Source of the DNA: VXRJ01 sp965246995
GTDB lineage: Bacteria > Acidobacteriota > Vicinamibacteria > Vicinamibacterales > UBA8438
Assembly: GCA_965246995.1 (NCBI GenBank)
Contig: OZ252008.1
Span: 3,472,001 to 3,536,000, forward strand
Length of the DNA: 64,000 nucleotides
Reading direction: 5' to 3'
Part shown: in pieces, positions 1-8,362 of the stretch
Layout: each line of letters starts with the position of its first letter
How positions within the stretch are numbered: position 1 is the first letter of the stretch
Made by a program: the position numbers and the translations under genes
The notes under the pieces: generated by a model
Database searches by the model: none
Told to the model about the DNA's origin: nothing
The model's input: only the letters and a program-made list of their open reading frames with translations

Positions 1-149
1 AATCAGTATGGGTGCGTGAGTTCCGTGGCGCATTGTCCCTCCCTCGTCAAGCGAAACCGGCGGGCCGCTGCGCGGCAGCCGATTTTAACAGGTCATGATG
101 GCCCAGACGGCGGCCAAACGCAAGTACCAGTACCCAGTGCCAGAGACGG

Positions 150-1613
150 CTACGCGACCTCCTCCGCGCCCGGTTCCTTCCCCGGCCTCCAGGCCACGCC
201 GATCACATAGGAGCCCGTGGCAGAACGGCTACCTCGTAGCGTGAGCGGAACGAGTTGATGCCGCTGCGTGGCGGGGGCAATCCACGACGAATCGCGCGGA
301 TCAAACTGACGAGCCGCTCCGGAAGGCGCTACCAGGCGCCAGCGGCGGCTGAGAGCCCGGATCAGGGCGGCAAGGAGAGCCCGGGAGCGGCCCTGGAGGC
401 TGCGCGGCGTCCCGACGCCCGTCAGTTCGCGCATAAGGAGGCCCAGATTCGAGGCACAGACGTGGACGAGCAGGCGCTTGAGCACGTTGGAGTGTCCGCG
501 CAGATGCACGCGGCGCAATCGCCCGGTTTCGTAGAGGTGGGCGTGGGGACGCTCGAGCCGTTCACCCCGCTGGCGCAGCAGGCGCTTCCCGCGGGCGCCC
601 CGAATGCGCCGCCGGTTGGCGTAGACGGCTGCGCGGGCGTCGGGCTTGTCGCGCCAGTTGCGCCGACCGCGATCCGGCTCCGACACGTAGCTGCGGATTC
701 CCAACTCGGCCAACGCAACCAGGGTCTCGTTGCTGTGATATCCCTTGTCGCCGACCACCTCGGCGAGGCCCGGCCCGGCCGGCAGCACCGCCTCGACCTG
801 CTCGGCCGCGGTGATCAACGTCTCGATCATCGTCTGCGTGTCGCCGGCGTCGGCATCCTGCACGGTGACGCCGATGACCGCGCCGGTCTCCAGGTCGACC
901 GCGTGCTCGGCCTTGTGCGCCAGCCGGGTGCGGCCGTCCTTCATGCGGGTGATCGTCGCGTCCGGGTCCTGCGGATGCGTCCAATCGTCGTTAGACCCCT
1001 TCTTCGGGCGCTTGCGGTCGAAGCGGGCCAGCTCGGCGCGCGTCGGCGTCGGGATGCCGGACGCCTCGGCCAGCCCGTGCAGAAACGTCTCGTAGCCCTC
1101 GCCCGTGTCCCGGCGGACGATGCTCCGCAGCGCGGCATTGGCTTCCAGCGTCGTCGCGTCGATGCCCACCGTCTTGCCTCGGACCAGGCCGGCGTCGGCC
1201 AGCCGCTCCAGCACCCACGTGAAGACCGCCTGGTGCGTCTCCAGGTCGATCCGCCGCCGCGTTCGCGACACCGTCGAATGGTCCGGCGGCGCCTCGTGCA
1301 GCGCCACATCCAGGAACTGCCGCAGGCTCAACGAGTCGGCGGCCCGCCACGCGATCGCGCGTTCCGAGTCCAGACCCTCGAAGTAGCCGAGCAGCAGCAG
1401 CCGGAAGTAGCGTCCCGGCGCCAGACTCGGCCGGCCGACCCGGTCGGCGTAGAACCTCGCGCACTGGCTCTCGACGAAGGCGTCGAAACCCGCCGCGTCG
1501 AGCACACGGTTGAGTCGTTCGTAGAACGGGTGACCCTCGCCCCGCGGCAGGTCGGAGCTGGCCACCCACATCGACGGTTGCCGCGCGCGGCGGCGGCGTT
1601 TGCCCATGGCCAT
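150..1613 (-). CDS. IS1182-family DDE transposase, with 3' readthrough past the element end
   Basis: This 487-residue transposase catalyses cut/strand transfer of the surrounding element. It has a basic N-terminus, a DUF772-like N-terminal domain with the DHSTVSRTRRR segment near residue 111, and a DDE core. The likely acidic triad is Asp152 (GIDATTLEAN), Asp289 (VGDKGYHS) and Glu354 (ERPHAH). It is near-identical to the protein of copy 2 up to about residue 460. In copy 2 the stop is the TAG of the flanking CTAG. Here the flank is ATAG, which reads TAT on the coding strand, so translation runs about 20 codons into host DNA. The tail is therefore an insertion-site artefact, not a domain. The start is the first Met of MAMGKRRRRARQ, shared by both copies. 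Confidence 0.9.
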   Translation of the reverse strand: MAMGKRRRRARQPSMWVASSDLPRGEGHPFYERLNRVLDAAGFDAFVESQCARFYADRVGRPSLAPGRYFRLLLLGYFEGLDSERAIAWRAADSLSLRQFLDVALHEAPPDHSTVSRTRRRIDLETHQAVFTWVLERLADAGLVRGKTVGIDATTLEANAALRSIVRRDTGEGYETFLHGLAEASGIPTPTRAELARFDRKRPKKGSNDDWTHPQDPDATITRMKDGRTRLAHKAEHAVDLETGAVIGVTVQDADAGDTQTMIETLITAAEQVEAVLPAGPGLAEVVGDKGYHSNETLVALAELGIRSYVSEPDRGRRNWRDKPDARAAVYANRRRIRGARGKRLLRQRGERLERPHAHLYETGRLRRVHLRGHSNVLKRLLVHVCASNLGLLMRELTGVGTPRSLQGRSRALLAALIRALSRRWRLVAPSGAARQFDPRDSSWIAPATQRHQLVPLTLRGSRSATGSYVIGVAWRPGKEPGAEEVA

Positions 1614-1678
1614 GGGCAGAAGTGTAGTACGCGGGATCGGTCGTGTCGATCCCTATCCCGGACTTTCACCACGGGCTG
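211..1678 (-). mobile_element. IS1182-like insertion sequence, copy 1
   Basis: The 1468-bp element is defined by comparison with a second copy of identical length at 9703-11170. Its ends are imperfect inverted repeats: the left starts GAGCCCGTGGCAGAAC and the right, read in reverse complement, starts CAGCCCGTGGTGAAAG. The flanking tetranucleotides are ATAG (207-210) and CTAG (1679-1682), a near-perfect 4-bp target duplication. The right end abuts a broken IS3-type orfB, so this copy probably landed in older transposon debris. The flank at 1-206 shows nothing recognisable apart from the readthrough tail of the transposase gene. Confidence 0.85.
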
Positions 1679-2066
1679 CTAGCCCTCGATGCGCTTGAGC
1701 AAGCGCTGTACGCGCGGCCGGCGCGCGACGGCCTCGTGCACCACAGCGATAGTGAGGCACCCAGTATCTCTCGATCCACTATACCGATCGGCTGCCCGAT
1801 GCGGGCATCGCCCCGTCCGTCTGGAACGTCGGCGACTCGTATGATTGTGAGCCGAGTCGGTGATCGGGTTGTATAAGACCCAAATGATCCGTCGTCGTGG
1901 CCCGTGGTGCGACCTCGAGGCCGTCGAGTTCGCGACACTCGAATGGGTGGACTGGTTCAACCACCGACGGCTCCTCGCGCCGATCGGCCACGTGCCGCCG
2001 GCGGAGTGTGAACAACAGTACTATCTGACGCAGGAGGCTCCAGGCATGGCGGCCGGAGTCAAGTAA
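1679..2066 (+). pseudogene. IS3-family OrfB (integrase core) remnant
   Basis: Two frames together give an IS3-type OrfB C-terminal half. The first frame reads ALDALEQALYARP and GLVHHSD, the DDE-core HHSD motif, up to about 1760. After frameshifts, the segment EFATLEWVDWFNHRRLLAP leads to the usual C-terminus, ending at 2066. The 5' half is missing at the junction with the IS1182-like element (CTAG at 1679-1682). The gene is dead: it is truncated, frameshifted and has no start. A matching orfA remnant lies at 4296-4471 on the other strand, so an IS3 element has been broken up around the 2.1-4.3 kb cargo. Confidence 0.75.
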
Positions 2067-2145
2067 CGAGCTCTCTCACAACCCCGGGGTGGTTCACGGG
2101 TCCCGTCGAGCTCGGTTCCCAACACCCGCGCTCTAGCCGCCGTCC

Positions 2146-3702
2146 ATGATCGACTTTGGAATCGTCGTCGCGTACTTCGCCATCATTTTCGTCATCGGCC
2201 TGCGTGCGCGCGCCGATGCCGGCGTCGGTCCCGAAGAGTATTTCCTCAACTCGCGCTCACTGCGGTGGCCGTCCATCGCGATGTCCACGATCGCGACGAA
2301 CATCGAGGCCGGCCACTTCCTGTCCGTGACCGGCGCAGCCTATGTCGGCGGACTGGCGCAGGGGAACTTCGAGCTCAACGCCATCTTCGGAATTGTGATC
2401 GCCGCCTTCTTTTTCGTCCCCCTCTATCTCCGGCTGAAGGTCGTCACGATCAGCCAGTTCTTCGAGCAGCGCTTCGGGCCGCGGGTCGCATTGGCGTACG
2501 CACTGCTGATGATCGTGCTCTACGCGCTGCTCTACCTCGGCACGGCGTTGTTCTGGGCGGCCTATGCACTCGATGGCATCTTCAGCGAGATGGTGGCGTG
2601 GATCAGCGACTCGGAAGCGGTGCGGCTCGCGGTCCTAATCGTCGCCCTGGGGATGTTCTCGGCGGTCTACACGTATCTTGGCGGATTGCGCGCCGTGGTA
2701 CGGACCGACATCGCACAGTTCGTCTTGCTCCTCGGTGGAGGACTCATCATGGTCACGGTCGCCGTGCATCACCTGGGCGGCTGGTCGGAGCTCTTCGGCA
2801 CGACGGGACACCTCATGCACCTGCACCTGCCCCGGGACCACCCGACCGTGCCGTGGACCGCCCTCATCGGGATGAACCTGCTGAACCTGAATTACTGGGG
2901 CGCGAACCAGGTCATCCTTCAGCGGGCCCTGGCGGCGAAGAGTCTGCGGCACGCCCAGATCGGGTTGTTAGTGGGCGGGGTCCTCAAGTACGTCACGCTG
3001 CTCATCATCGTCATCCCAGGGATCGCCCTAGCAGGCATCCTGGCCGACACGCCCCTCGACGACCCGGACACAGCGTACATGACCCTCGTCACCCGGTTCC
3101 TGCCGGCCGGACTGCGGGGCCTCATCGTCTGCGGGCTCTTCGCCTCCCTGATGAGCACGGTCGACTCCATCTTCAACGCCGTGTCCACGTTGTGGTCCAT
3201 CGACATCTACAAGCGATACCTGCGGCCGGACGCGTCCCCCGAGGACGTCGTTCGCATCGGGAAATCGGCCATCGTGGGCACCCTTGTGACCGGGCTGCTC
3301 TTTGCCTTCCTGGTCGTCTCCCTCAAGACGGGCAGTCTCCAGGAGGATCCGCTGACGCACTGGTTCAACGAGCTGTCCTACTACGTGAAGAACGGGTTCG
3401 TGGTGCTCGTGACCGCCGCGGTCTTCCTCATCCGGCCGTCATGGCATCTCGTTCTCGGAGCCGTGTTCGCCAGCATGGCCATGTATTTTGGGTTCACGCT
3501 GGTCTGGCCGGAGATGAGCTATCTGGTGCGGTCCGGGTGGGTCATCGTGCTCAGCTTCACCGTGGTGGCCGCCCCGACCATGAGGCGCAACGGATGGCGC
3601 ATCCCGGTCCGCGACCTGATCGCGACACCCGATGTGGGTGTGGCGCGGTTCGGCGCGGGGCTCCTCGCCTCACTGGTCTTGACCCACATCCTGCTCCACT
3701 GA
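2146..3702 (+). CDS. Sodium:solute symporter family (SSS/SGLT) transporter
   Basis: The 518-residue polytopic inner-membrane protein has about 13 predicted hydrophobic segments and no signal peptide, as usual for the SSS family. The start MIDFGIVVAYFAIIFVIGLR is a typical first helix. The family signatures EEYFLNSRSLRWPSIAMS (near residues 29-46), the GAAYVGGLAQGNFE region, and YWGANQVILQRALAAKS (about residue 250) resemble sugar/inositol-type SGLT members. It should import an organic solute with Na+. The substrate cannot be assigned. It stands alone between IS3-type remnants, followed only by a truncated methyltransferase, so it may have been carried in or isolated by rearrangement. The 79 bases upstream show no clear promoter. 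Confidence 0.85.
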   Translation: MIDFGIVVAYFAIIFVIGLRARADAGVGPEEYFLNSRSLRWPSIAMSTIATNIEAGHFLSVTGAAYVGGLAQGNFELNAIFGIVIAAFFFVPLYLRLKVVTISQFFEQRFGPRVALAYALLMIVLYALLYLGTALFWAAYALDGIFSEMVAWISDSEAVRLAVLIVALGMFSAVYTYLGGLRAVVRTDIAQFVLLLGGGLIMVTVAVHHLGGWSELFGTTGHLMHLHLPRDHPTVPWTALIGMNLLNLNYWGANQVILQRALAAKSLRHAQIGLLVGGVLKYVTLLIIVIPGIALAGILADTPLDDPDTAYMTLVTRFLPAGLRGLIVCGLFASLMSTVDSIFNAVSTLWSIDIYKRYLRPDASPEDVVRIGKSAIVGTLVTGLLFAFLVVSLKTGSLQEDPLTHWFNELSYYVKNGFVVLVTAAVFLIRPSWHLVLGAVFASMAMYFGFTLVWPEMSYLVRSGWVIVLSFTVVAAPTMRRNGWRIPVRDLIATPDVGVARFGAGLLASLVLTHILLH

Positions 3703-3709
3703 GCTCTCC

Positions 3710-4363
3710 GTGTCGTCAACTCGTGCCCCGTCGGCCAGCTGGCGTAGTTGCCAGAGCACCAGAGGAATGCCAGCCATGCTCAGGCAAGCGCGCATCCGCA
3801 ACGGACACGCGGGCCGTCGCGCGCGGTACCTGGTCGGGGCCGTCGAAACGCTCCCGTTCCGGACCTCCAGCTGTGACGTGATGACCTGCTTCAATGCGGT
3901 GCATCATGTCGATCTCGCTCGGTTTGTGGCCGAGGCGTCTCGAGTGCTCACCCCATCCGGCCAGCTCGTCGTCTACACGCGCACTCCAGAGCAAAACCGC
4001 CGCACGATCTGGGGCCACTATTTTCCCGAGTTCGCCCCGCGGGAAACGAGACTCTATGGGGTCGAGGATCTGCGAGCGGCTCTGCAGGCCACTGGTGTCT
4101 TCACGTCGGTTCGCACGCAGAGGGTCCCGTGGGCGGTCACCACATCCCTGTCTCGACTCGTCGAACAAGCCACCCACTATCACTATTCGACCTTCAGACT
4201 GTATGCAGACGACGACCTCCGCGCGGCGATCGATACGTTCCGACAGCGCGTGGGTCAGGCGTTCCGCGATGTGACGCGCATCACGTATGATAATGACCAC
4301 CTGCTAGTGATGGCTCATCGTCGAAGGTGCCCGCTTCGTACTTCGCCACCCAGATCCGGATGA
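3710..4363 (+). pseudogene. 5'-truncated class I SAM-dependent methyltransferase
   Basis: From about 3770 the frame reads MLRQARIRNGHAGRRARYL and VETLPFRTSSCDVMTCFNAV, followed by ASRVLTPSGQLVVYTRTP. These match motifs II to IV of UbiE/Methyltransf_11-type enzymes, where a substrate such as a quinone precursor or small acceptor is methylated. The SAM-binding motif I (GxGxG), which should lie about 30 residues upstream, is absent. The residues encoded at 3710-3769 look unlike any methyltransferase. The C-terminal domain is intact to about 4310, where the IS3 orfA remnant begins. I treat it as a 5'-deleted gene that is probably inactive. Its original substrate is unknown. Confidence 0.65.
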
Positions 4364-4471
4364 GGTTCCGCGACACATCACGGCACCGAGCCAGTCCGTT
4401 GAGGCGCCGCCGAGGAACTCCTGCGCCACCTGGCGCTTGAACTCGATGCTGTAGGTGCGGTGTCGGGCCAT
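4296..4471 (-). pseudogene. IS3-family OrfA (HTH) remnant
   Basis: The start MARHRTYSIEFKRQVAQEFL is the classic N-terminus of IS3/IS911 OrfA, the helix-turn-helix protein that binds the element ends. After about 27 codons a frameshift moves the reading to SRNLIRIWVAKYEAGTFDDE, the second half of the HTH region, and then the similarity stops near 4296. The protein should be about 90-100 residues and followed by orfB, which is not next to it. It probably belongs to the same family as the orfB scrap at 1679-2066. Confidence 0.7.
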
Positions 4472-4535
4472 GGGTTTGCCTCCGAATACCCCCATCCCCT
4501 GTCAAGCCTTCCACCCGAAACCGTCCACTTCCAGG

Positions 4536-4676
4536 AGCGTCCAGGGTGTTCCCACCTTCGCCGCCGCCGCCCGGCGCGTGCTCGAACAGAAGCAGCGCGG
4601 CTGGCGCGGCCGTTGGCATGCGCAGAACTGGTGGCGCAGCCTCGAACCCTGCACACTCGAATCGAGAATCGGGTAG
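4536..4676 (+). pseudogene. Tyrosine-recombinase (phage-type integrase) N-terminal fragment
   Basis: The translated stretch PTFAAAARRVLEQKQRGWRG followed by RWHAQNWWRSLE resembles the core-binding (SAM-like) N-terminal domain of prophage and island integrases. The frame ends at a TAG at 4674-4676. No catalytic domain (R-H-R-Y) follows and no good start precedes it, so it is a scrap only about 45 codons long. Its position directly upstream of frdA suggests an old island boundary. Identification rests on pattern similarity over a short stretch. Confidence 0.45.
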
Positions 4677-4726
4677 AATGCGCCCGCTGCCACAGGACGG
4701 CGATCTAGCTGGCGGCAGGATTCCCG

Positions 4727-6439
4727 ATGGAGGTAAAGCGCCACGATATCGTACTGGTCGGCGGGGGAGCGGCCGGTCTGCGCGCGGCGATCGCGGTGGC
4801 AGAGAGCGCTCCGGAACTCTCCGTCGCGGTGGTCTCGAAGCTCTACCCCATGCGCAGCCACACGGTGTCCGCCGAGGGCGGTGCCGCGGGCGCGGTGGGG
4901 CCGGACGACAGCCTCGAGCTCCACGCCTACGACACGCTGAAGGGCAGTGACTTCCTCGCGGATCAGGACACGGTCGAGACCTTCGTAGAGGCGGCTCCGC
5001 GGGAGCTCGTCCAGCTCGAGCACTGGGGCTGCCCGTGGAGCCGCTCGCCGGACGGTCGGATCGCCGTGCGCGCCTTCGGCGGCATGAGTGTGAAGCGCAC
5101 CTGGTTCGCGTCCGACAAGACCGGCTTCCACATGCTGCATGCGCTCTTTCAGCACTCCATGCGCTACGATCCGATCGTCCGCTACGACGAGTACTTCGCG
5201 ACGCGACTCCTCGTGGACGGCGGGCGCATCGGCGGCGTTGCCGCGTTCGACATCCGCAGCGGAGAGATGCACGCGGTGCTCGGCCGGGCCATCATCCTCT
5301 GTACCGGCGGCGCGGGCAAGATCTTCCCCTTCACGACGAACGCCGCGGTGAAGACGGGCGACGGCATGGCGCTCGCCTATCGTGCGGGCGTCGGGCTGAA
5401 GGACATGGAGTTCGTGCAGTACCACCCGACCGGTCTGCCCGGCACGGGCATCCTGATGACCGAGGCGTCGCGCGGAGAGGGCGGCTACCTGCGGAACGCC
5501 GCCGGCGAGCGCTTCCTGGTCGAGTACGACTACGGCGTGGGCAAGAGGGCCGAGCTCGGTCCCCGCGACATGGTGTCGCGCGCCATCCTGAAGGAGTTCG
5601 AGGCGGGGCGCGGCTTCAAGGGCCGCTACGGCGAGTACGTGCACCTTGACTTGCGCCACCTCGGCGAGGCCACGATCGACAAGAAGCTCCCCTTCGTGCG
5701 CGAGCTGGCGCGGAGCTACGTCGGACTCGATCCCGTCCGGGAGCCGATTCCCGTGCGGCCGGTCGTTCACTACATGATGGGCGGCGTCGACACCGACGTG
5801 AACGGCGCCACCGAGATCTCCGGCCTGTACGCGGCTGGGGAGTGCGCTGCCGTCTCGATTAACGGTGCGAACCGGCTCGGCTCCAACTCGCTGACCGAGT
5901 GCCTGGTGTTCGGCCAGCGTTCCGGGCAGGCGGCGCTAGAGTTCGCCGGCGGGGTTGAGACGCTCGCCGAGCCGGCGTTGCTGGAGCAGGCGCGCGCGGA
6001 AGAAGGACGTATGGACGCGCTGCGTACGAAGGCGGGCGGGGAGAAGATCGCGCAGCTCCGGCGTGAGCTGAACCTGACAATGGAATCGGGTTGCGGGGTG
6101 TTCCGCGAGGAGGACTCGATGCGCGCGACTCTCGACACCGTGACCCAGCTCAAGGGCCGGTACGCGGACCTCGGCCTGCAGGACGGGAGCAAGGTGTTCA
6201 ACACCGAGCTCGTGCAGGCGCTCGAGCTCGGCAACATGATCGACGTGGCCGAGGCCGTCGCTATCGGCGCGATCCAGCGCAAGGAGTCCCGCGGTGCACA
6301 CACGCGAACGGACTACCCGACCCGAAACGACGCGGAGCTGCTGAAGCACAGCGTTATCAGGTTCTCTCCGAGCGGGCCGACGCTCGATTACAAACCCGTA
6401 ACGCTGACGCGCTGGGAGCCCGAGGAGCGCAAGTACTGA
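4727..6439 (+). CDS. frdA: Fumarate reductase flavoprotein subunit
   Basis: The 570-residue catalytic subunit interconverts fumarate and succinate at the membrane with quinol/quinone. It opens with an FAD Rossmann motif, VGGGAAGLRAA (residues 11-21). His45, in MRSHTVSAEGG, is at the position of the covalent FAD-binding His of E. coli FrdA. The active-site region YHPTGLPGTGILMTEASRGE and the ELGPRDMVSRAI segment are closer to E. coli-type FrdA than to mitochondrial SdhA. The start ATG follows a GGCAGGA ribosome site by 6 bases. It leads four overlapping genes, frdABCD. The upstream 250 bases hold integrase and IS3 scraps. A TAGAAT at 4674-4679 could be a -10 box, but no convincing -35 accompanies it. 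Confidence 0.93.
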   Translation: MEVKRHDIVLVGGGAAGLRAAIAVAESAPELSVAVVSKLYPMRSHTVSAEGGAAGAVGPDDSLELHAYDTLKGSDFLADQDTVETFVEAAPRELVQLEHWGCPWSRSPDGRIAVRAFGGMSVKRTWFASDKTGFHMLHALFQHSMRYDPIVRYDEYFATRLLVDGGRIGGVAAFDIRSGEMHAVLGRAIILCTGGAGKIFPFTTNAAVKTGDGMALAYRAGVGLKDMEFVQYHPTGLPGTGILMTEASRGEGGYLRNAAGERFLVEYDYGVGKRAELGPRDMVSRAILKEFEAGRGFKGRYGEYVHLDLRHLGEATIDKKLPFVRELARSYVGLDPVREPIPVRPVVHYMMGGVDTDVNGATEISGLYAAGECAAVSINGANRLGSNSLTECLVFGQRSGQAALEFAGGVETLAEPALLEQARAEEGRMDALRTKAGGEKIAQLRRELNLTMESGCGVFREEDSMRATLDTVTQLKGRYADLGLQDGSKVFNTELVQALELGNMIDVAEAVAIGAIQRKESRGAHTRTDYPTRNDAELLKHSVIRFSPSGPTLDYKPVTLTRWEPEERKY

Positions 6440-7185
6440 TGGCCGATGTGACCTCGCTCGTATTCCGGGTCCGGAGATACCATCCCGAGAGGGACGACGG
6501 ACCCTTCTGGCAGGAGTACGACGTTCCGTGTCAGCCCGACTGGGTCGTGCTCGACGCGCTCAACTACATCAAGGACGAGATCGATCCGTCGCTCTCGTAC
6601 CGCTGGTCGTGTCGGATGGGCGTGTGCGGAAGCTGCAGCATGCTCGTGAACGGGCGGCCCATGCTGACGTGCGCGGCATTCGTGCGGGACTACAGCGGCT
6701 CAGTTAGCGTCGAGCCGCTCTCGAACTTCCCCGTGGTGCGTGACCTGGTCGTCGAGCTCGACAGCTTCATGGACAAGCTCAAGAACGTCAAGCCGTGGAT
6801 CATCCGCAGGGCGGAAAGGGATCTCGACCTTGGCGAGCACCTGCAGACGCCGGAGCAGCTCGAGGAGTTCAAGAAGTTCAGCATGTGCATCAACTGCGCG
6901 CTCTGTTACGCCGCGTGCCCCGTGCTCGCACACGAGCCCGACTTCGTGGGGCCGGCCGCCGTCGCGCTGGGCTACCGCTACAACCGCGACTCGCGCGACG
7001 AGGGCGAGGCCGAGCGCTGGGAGGCCATGCACGGCGGTGAGAGCGGGGTCTGGTCGTGCTCCTACGCGAACGAGTGCTCGGAGGTCTGTCCCAAGAACGT
7101 GGACCCGGCCATGGCCATCCAGCAGACGAAGCTCACGGCCGCGTTGCAGTGGACGAAGCTCCTCCCCAAGCGAGGCACCCGATGA
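6439..7185 (+). CDS. frdB: Fumarate reductase iron-sulfur subunit
   Basis: The 248-residue protein carries electrons between the flavin and the quinone site. Cysteines for a [2Fe-2S] cluster lie in SCRMGVCGSCSMLVNG plus a Cys 11 residues later. The [4Fe-4S] motif CINCALCYAACP and a later C-x-S-x-x-x-E-C-S-E-V-C-P pattern for the 3Fe/4Fe clusters are all present. The length matches FrdB (about 244). Its ATG overlaps the frdA stop (TGATG at 6437-6441), so the two are translationally coupled. The NFPVVRDLVVELDSFM segment is typical of the QFR branch. Confidence 0.93.
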   Translation: MADVTSLVFRVRRYHPERDDGPFWQEYDVPCQPDWVVLDALNYIKDEIDPSLSYRWSCRMGVCGSCSMLVNGRPMLTCAAFVRDYSGSVSVEPLSNFPVVRDLVVELDSFMDKLKNVKPWIIRRAERDLDLGEHLQTPEQLEEFKKFSMCINCALCYAACPVLAHEPDFVGPAAVALGYRYNRDSRDEGEAERWEAMHGGESGVWSCSYANECSEVCPKNVDPAMAIQQTKLTAALQWTKLLPKRGTR

Positions 7186-7607
7186 GCGCCGCTGCGCCGA
7201 CTCCGACGCTCCCCGCGCGTGCGCCGGACGGCTACCCGTTCCGCTTCTCGAACTACCGGAACTACGTGCTGTTCGCCATGACGAGCCTGTTCATGGCCGT
7301 GGGGTGCATCATCCTGCTGGTTGGCGTGAACGCGCTGGCGAGCGGCGAGGAGGCCTGGAACGCGTATCTCGCCGGTCTCGGATCACCGGTCATGCTCTTG
7401 TTGAGCAGCGTGGTGCTGATCTTCACGCTCTACTTCGCCCTTCGATTCGGCTGGGTCGGTCGCAAGATCCCCGCCGGTGGAAAGATCGGCCGCATCCCGC
7501 TGGCACCGGCGACCATCCCGATGCCGCTCCTCGGCCTCGTGCCGATCGGCGGCTTCGTGGCGCTGTGGCTCGTGGTGTTGCTTGTTCTGGGTGGGGCCAT
7601 CGGATGA
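7182..7607 (+). CDS. frdC: Fumarate reductase membrane anchor subunit C
   Basis: The small integral membrane protein (141 residues) has three hydrophobic helices, as in E. coli FrdC (about 131). It anchors FrdAB and, with FrdD, forms the menaquinol site. ATG overlaps the frdB stop (ATGA). The segment YPFRFSNYRNYVLFAM precedes helix 1, and a long loop with KIPAGGKIGRIPLAPATIP lies before helix 3. The heme-ligating histidines of SdhC-type anchors are not evident, in keeping with a QFR-type (type D) enzyme. Confidence 0.85.
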   Translation: MSAAAPTPTLPARAPDGYPFRFSNYRNYVLFAMTSLFMAVGCIILLVGVNALASGEEAWNAYLAGLGSPVMLLLSSVVLIFTLYFALRFGWVGRKIPAGGKIGRIPLAPATIPMPLLGLVPIGGFVALWLVVLLVLGGAIG

Positions 7608-7951
7608 ACTTCATTCACAAGCTCGAACCCCTGTGGTGGATGCTGTTCGGCGGGGGTGGCTTCGTCGCGTCCTTCTTCCTGCCGGGCCTGCTGATGGGCG
7701 TCTGCCTGTTCGCGCCGCTCGGCCTGTTCGAGTCGGGACTCAGCTACGAACGCGCCTACGCTCTGGCCTCCAGCGGCGTCGGCCGGATCTTCCTCGGCGG
7801 CGTGATCTCGCTCACCCTGTGGCACTGTGCCCACCACCTCCGCCACCTGGGCCTCGACATGGGCCTGGGTGCCGTGGTCCCGGCGATCACCGCCTACAGC
7901 CTCGCCCTCGTCGGCACCATCATCACCATCGCCCTCGTCACGGCTCTCTAG
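7604..7951 (+). CDS. frdD: Fumarate reductase membrane anchor subunit D
   Basis: The 115-residue protein has three membrane helices and is the second anchor of the complex, close in length to E. coli FrdD (119). It begins MNFIHKLEPLWWMLFGGGG and contains LWHCAHHLRHLGLD in the loop before the last helix, the region near the quinone site in this family. ATG overlaps the frdC stop (ATGA), completing the tightly coupled operon. Downstream is 538 bases of degenerate sequence. A GC-rich palindrome, CCTCGCGCGAGG (8015-8026), could act as a weak terminator. Confidence 0.85.
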   Translation: MNFIHKLEPLWWMLFGGGGFVASFFLPGLLMGVCLFAPLGLFESGLSYERAYALASSGVGRIFLGGVISLTLWHCAHHLRHLGLDMGLGAVVPAITAYSLALVGTIITIALVTAL

Positions 7952-8127
7952 CCCGCGTCCAGCGTCGAGAACAAGTCAAGATCAAGGACCGTCCGCGAGT
8001 TAAGGTCCGACTCGCCTCGCGCGAGGGCCCGCTTAACTTGGCGACGGCCGGGGGCCAGGGTGATCGCCGTGTGCCTGAGATCGCCGGCTCGTCATCTGAT
8101 CGTCATTTGACGCCACTGCCCGTGGGC

Positions 8128-8259
8128 CTACTCGCAGACGACCCGGTCGCCGTCACCTTCCGTCATGTAGCGGTAGGCGGGATGGCCGCGCCGGACCGGG
8201 GCGATGCCGGGCGCGCGCGCCTCGGCGCAGGGGAATGCGGCCGGCAGTGGCAGGTTGGC
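8128..8259 (-). pseudogene. Excalibur calcium-binding domain remnant
   Basis: The minus strand encodes PCAEARAPGIAPVRRGHPAY, then RYMTEGDGDRVVCE and a stop. This is the C-terminal excalibur domain seen intact at the ends of two nuclease genes in the same window (37806-38504 and 38859-40952). Only about 40 codons remain, with no nuclease part and no start. The usual NGRISCAEARNHG opening is degraded. It is probably the tail of a lost thermonuclease or similar secreted protein. Confidence 0.65.
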
Positions 8260-8330
8260 TTGGGTCCGCTATCCTCACGAGCGGTGTGCTTCGCACGCGC
8301 ACGTTGCCAGCGGTCACCGTTATCGAGATT

Positions 8331-8362
8331 GTTTCAATCCGCGCCCCCACGCGGGGAGCGAC
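8331..8362 (+). CRISPR. Solitary type I-C-like CRISPR repeat (no array)
   Basis: A 32-base unit starts GTTTCAATCCGCGCCCCCAC and ends GCGGGGAGCGAC. The length, the GTTTCAATCC start and the GCGAC end match the usual type I-C repeat class. Translated in one frame it gives the CFNPRPHAGSD string often mis-annotated as protein. No second repeat occurs within spacer distance on either side and no cas gene is in the window, so this is a relic or a captured unit. Confidence 0.7.

Noticed and set aside
255..1682. Long open frame antisense to the IS1182-like transposase (and a similar one at 9747-11414)
   Set aside because: High-GC shadow of the transposase gene: no ribosome site and arginine/alanine-rich nonsense composition; the minus strand has the recognisable DDE protein.
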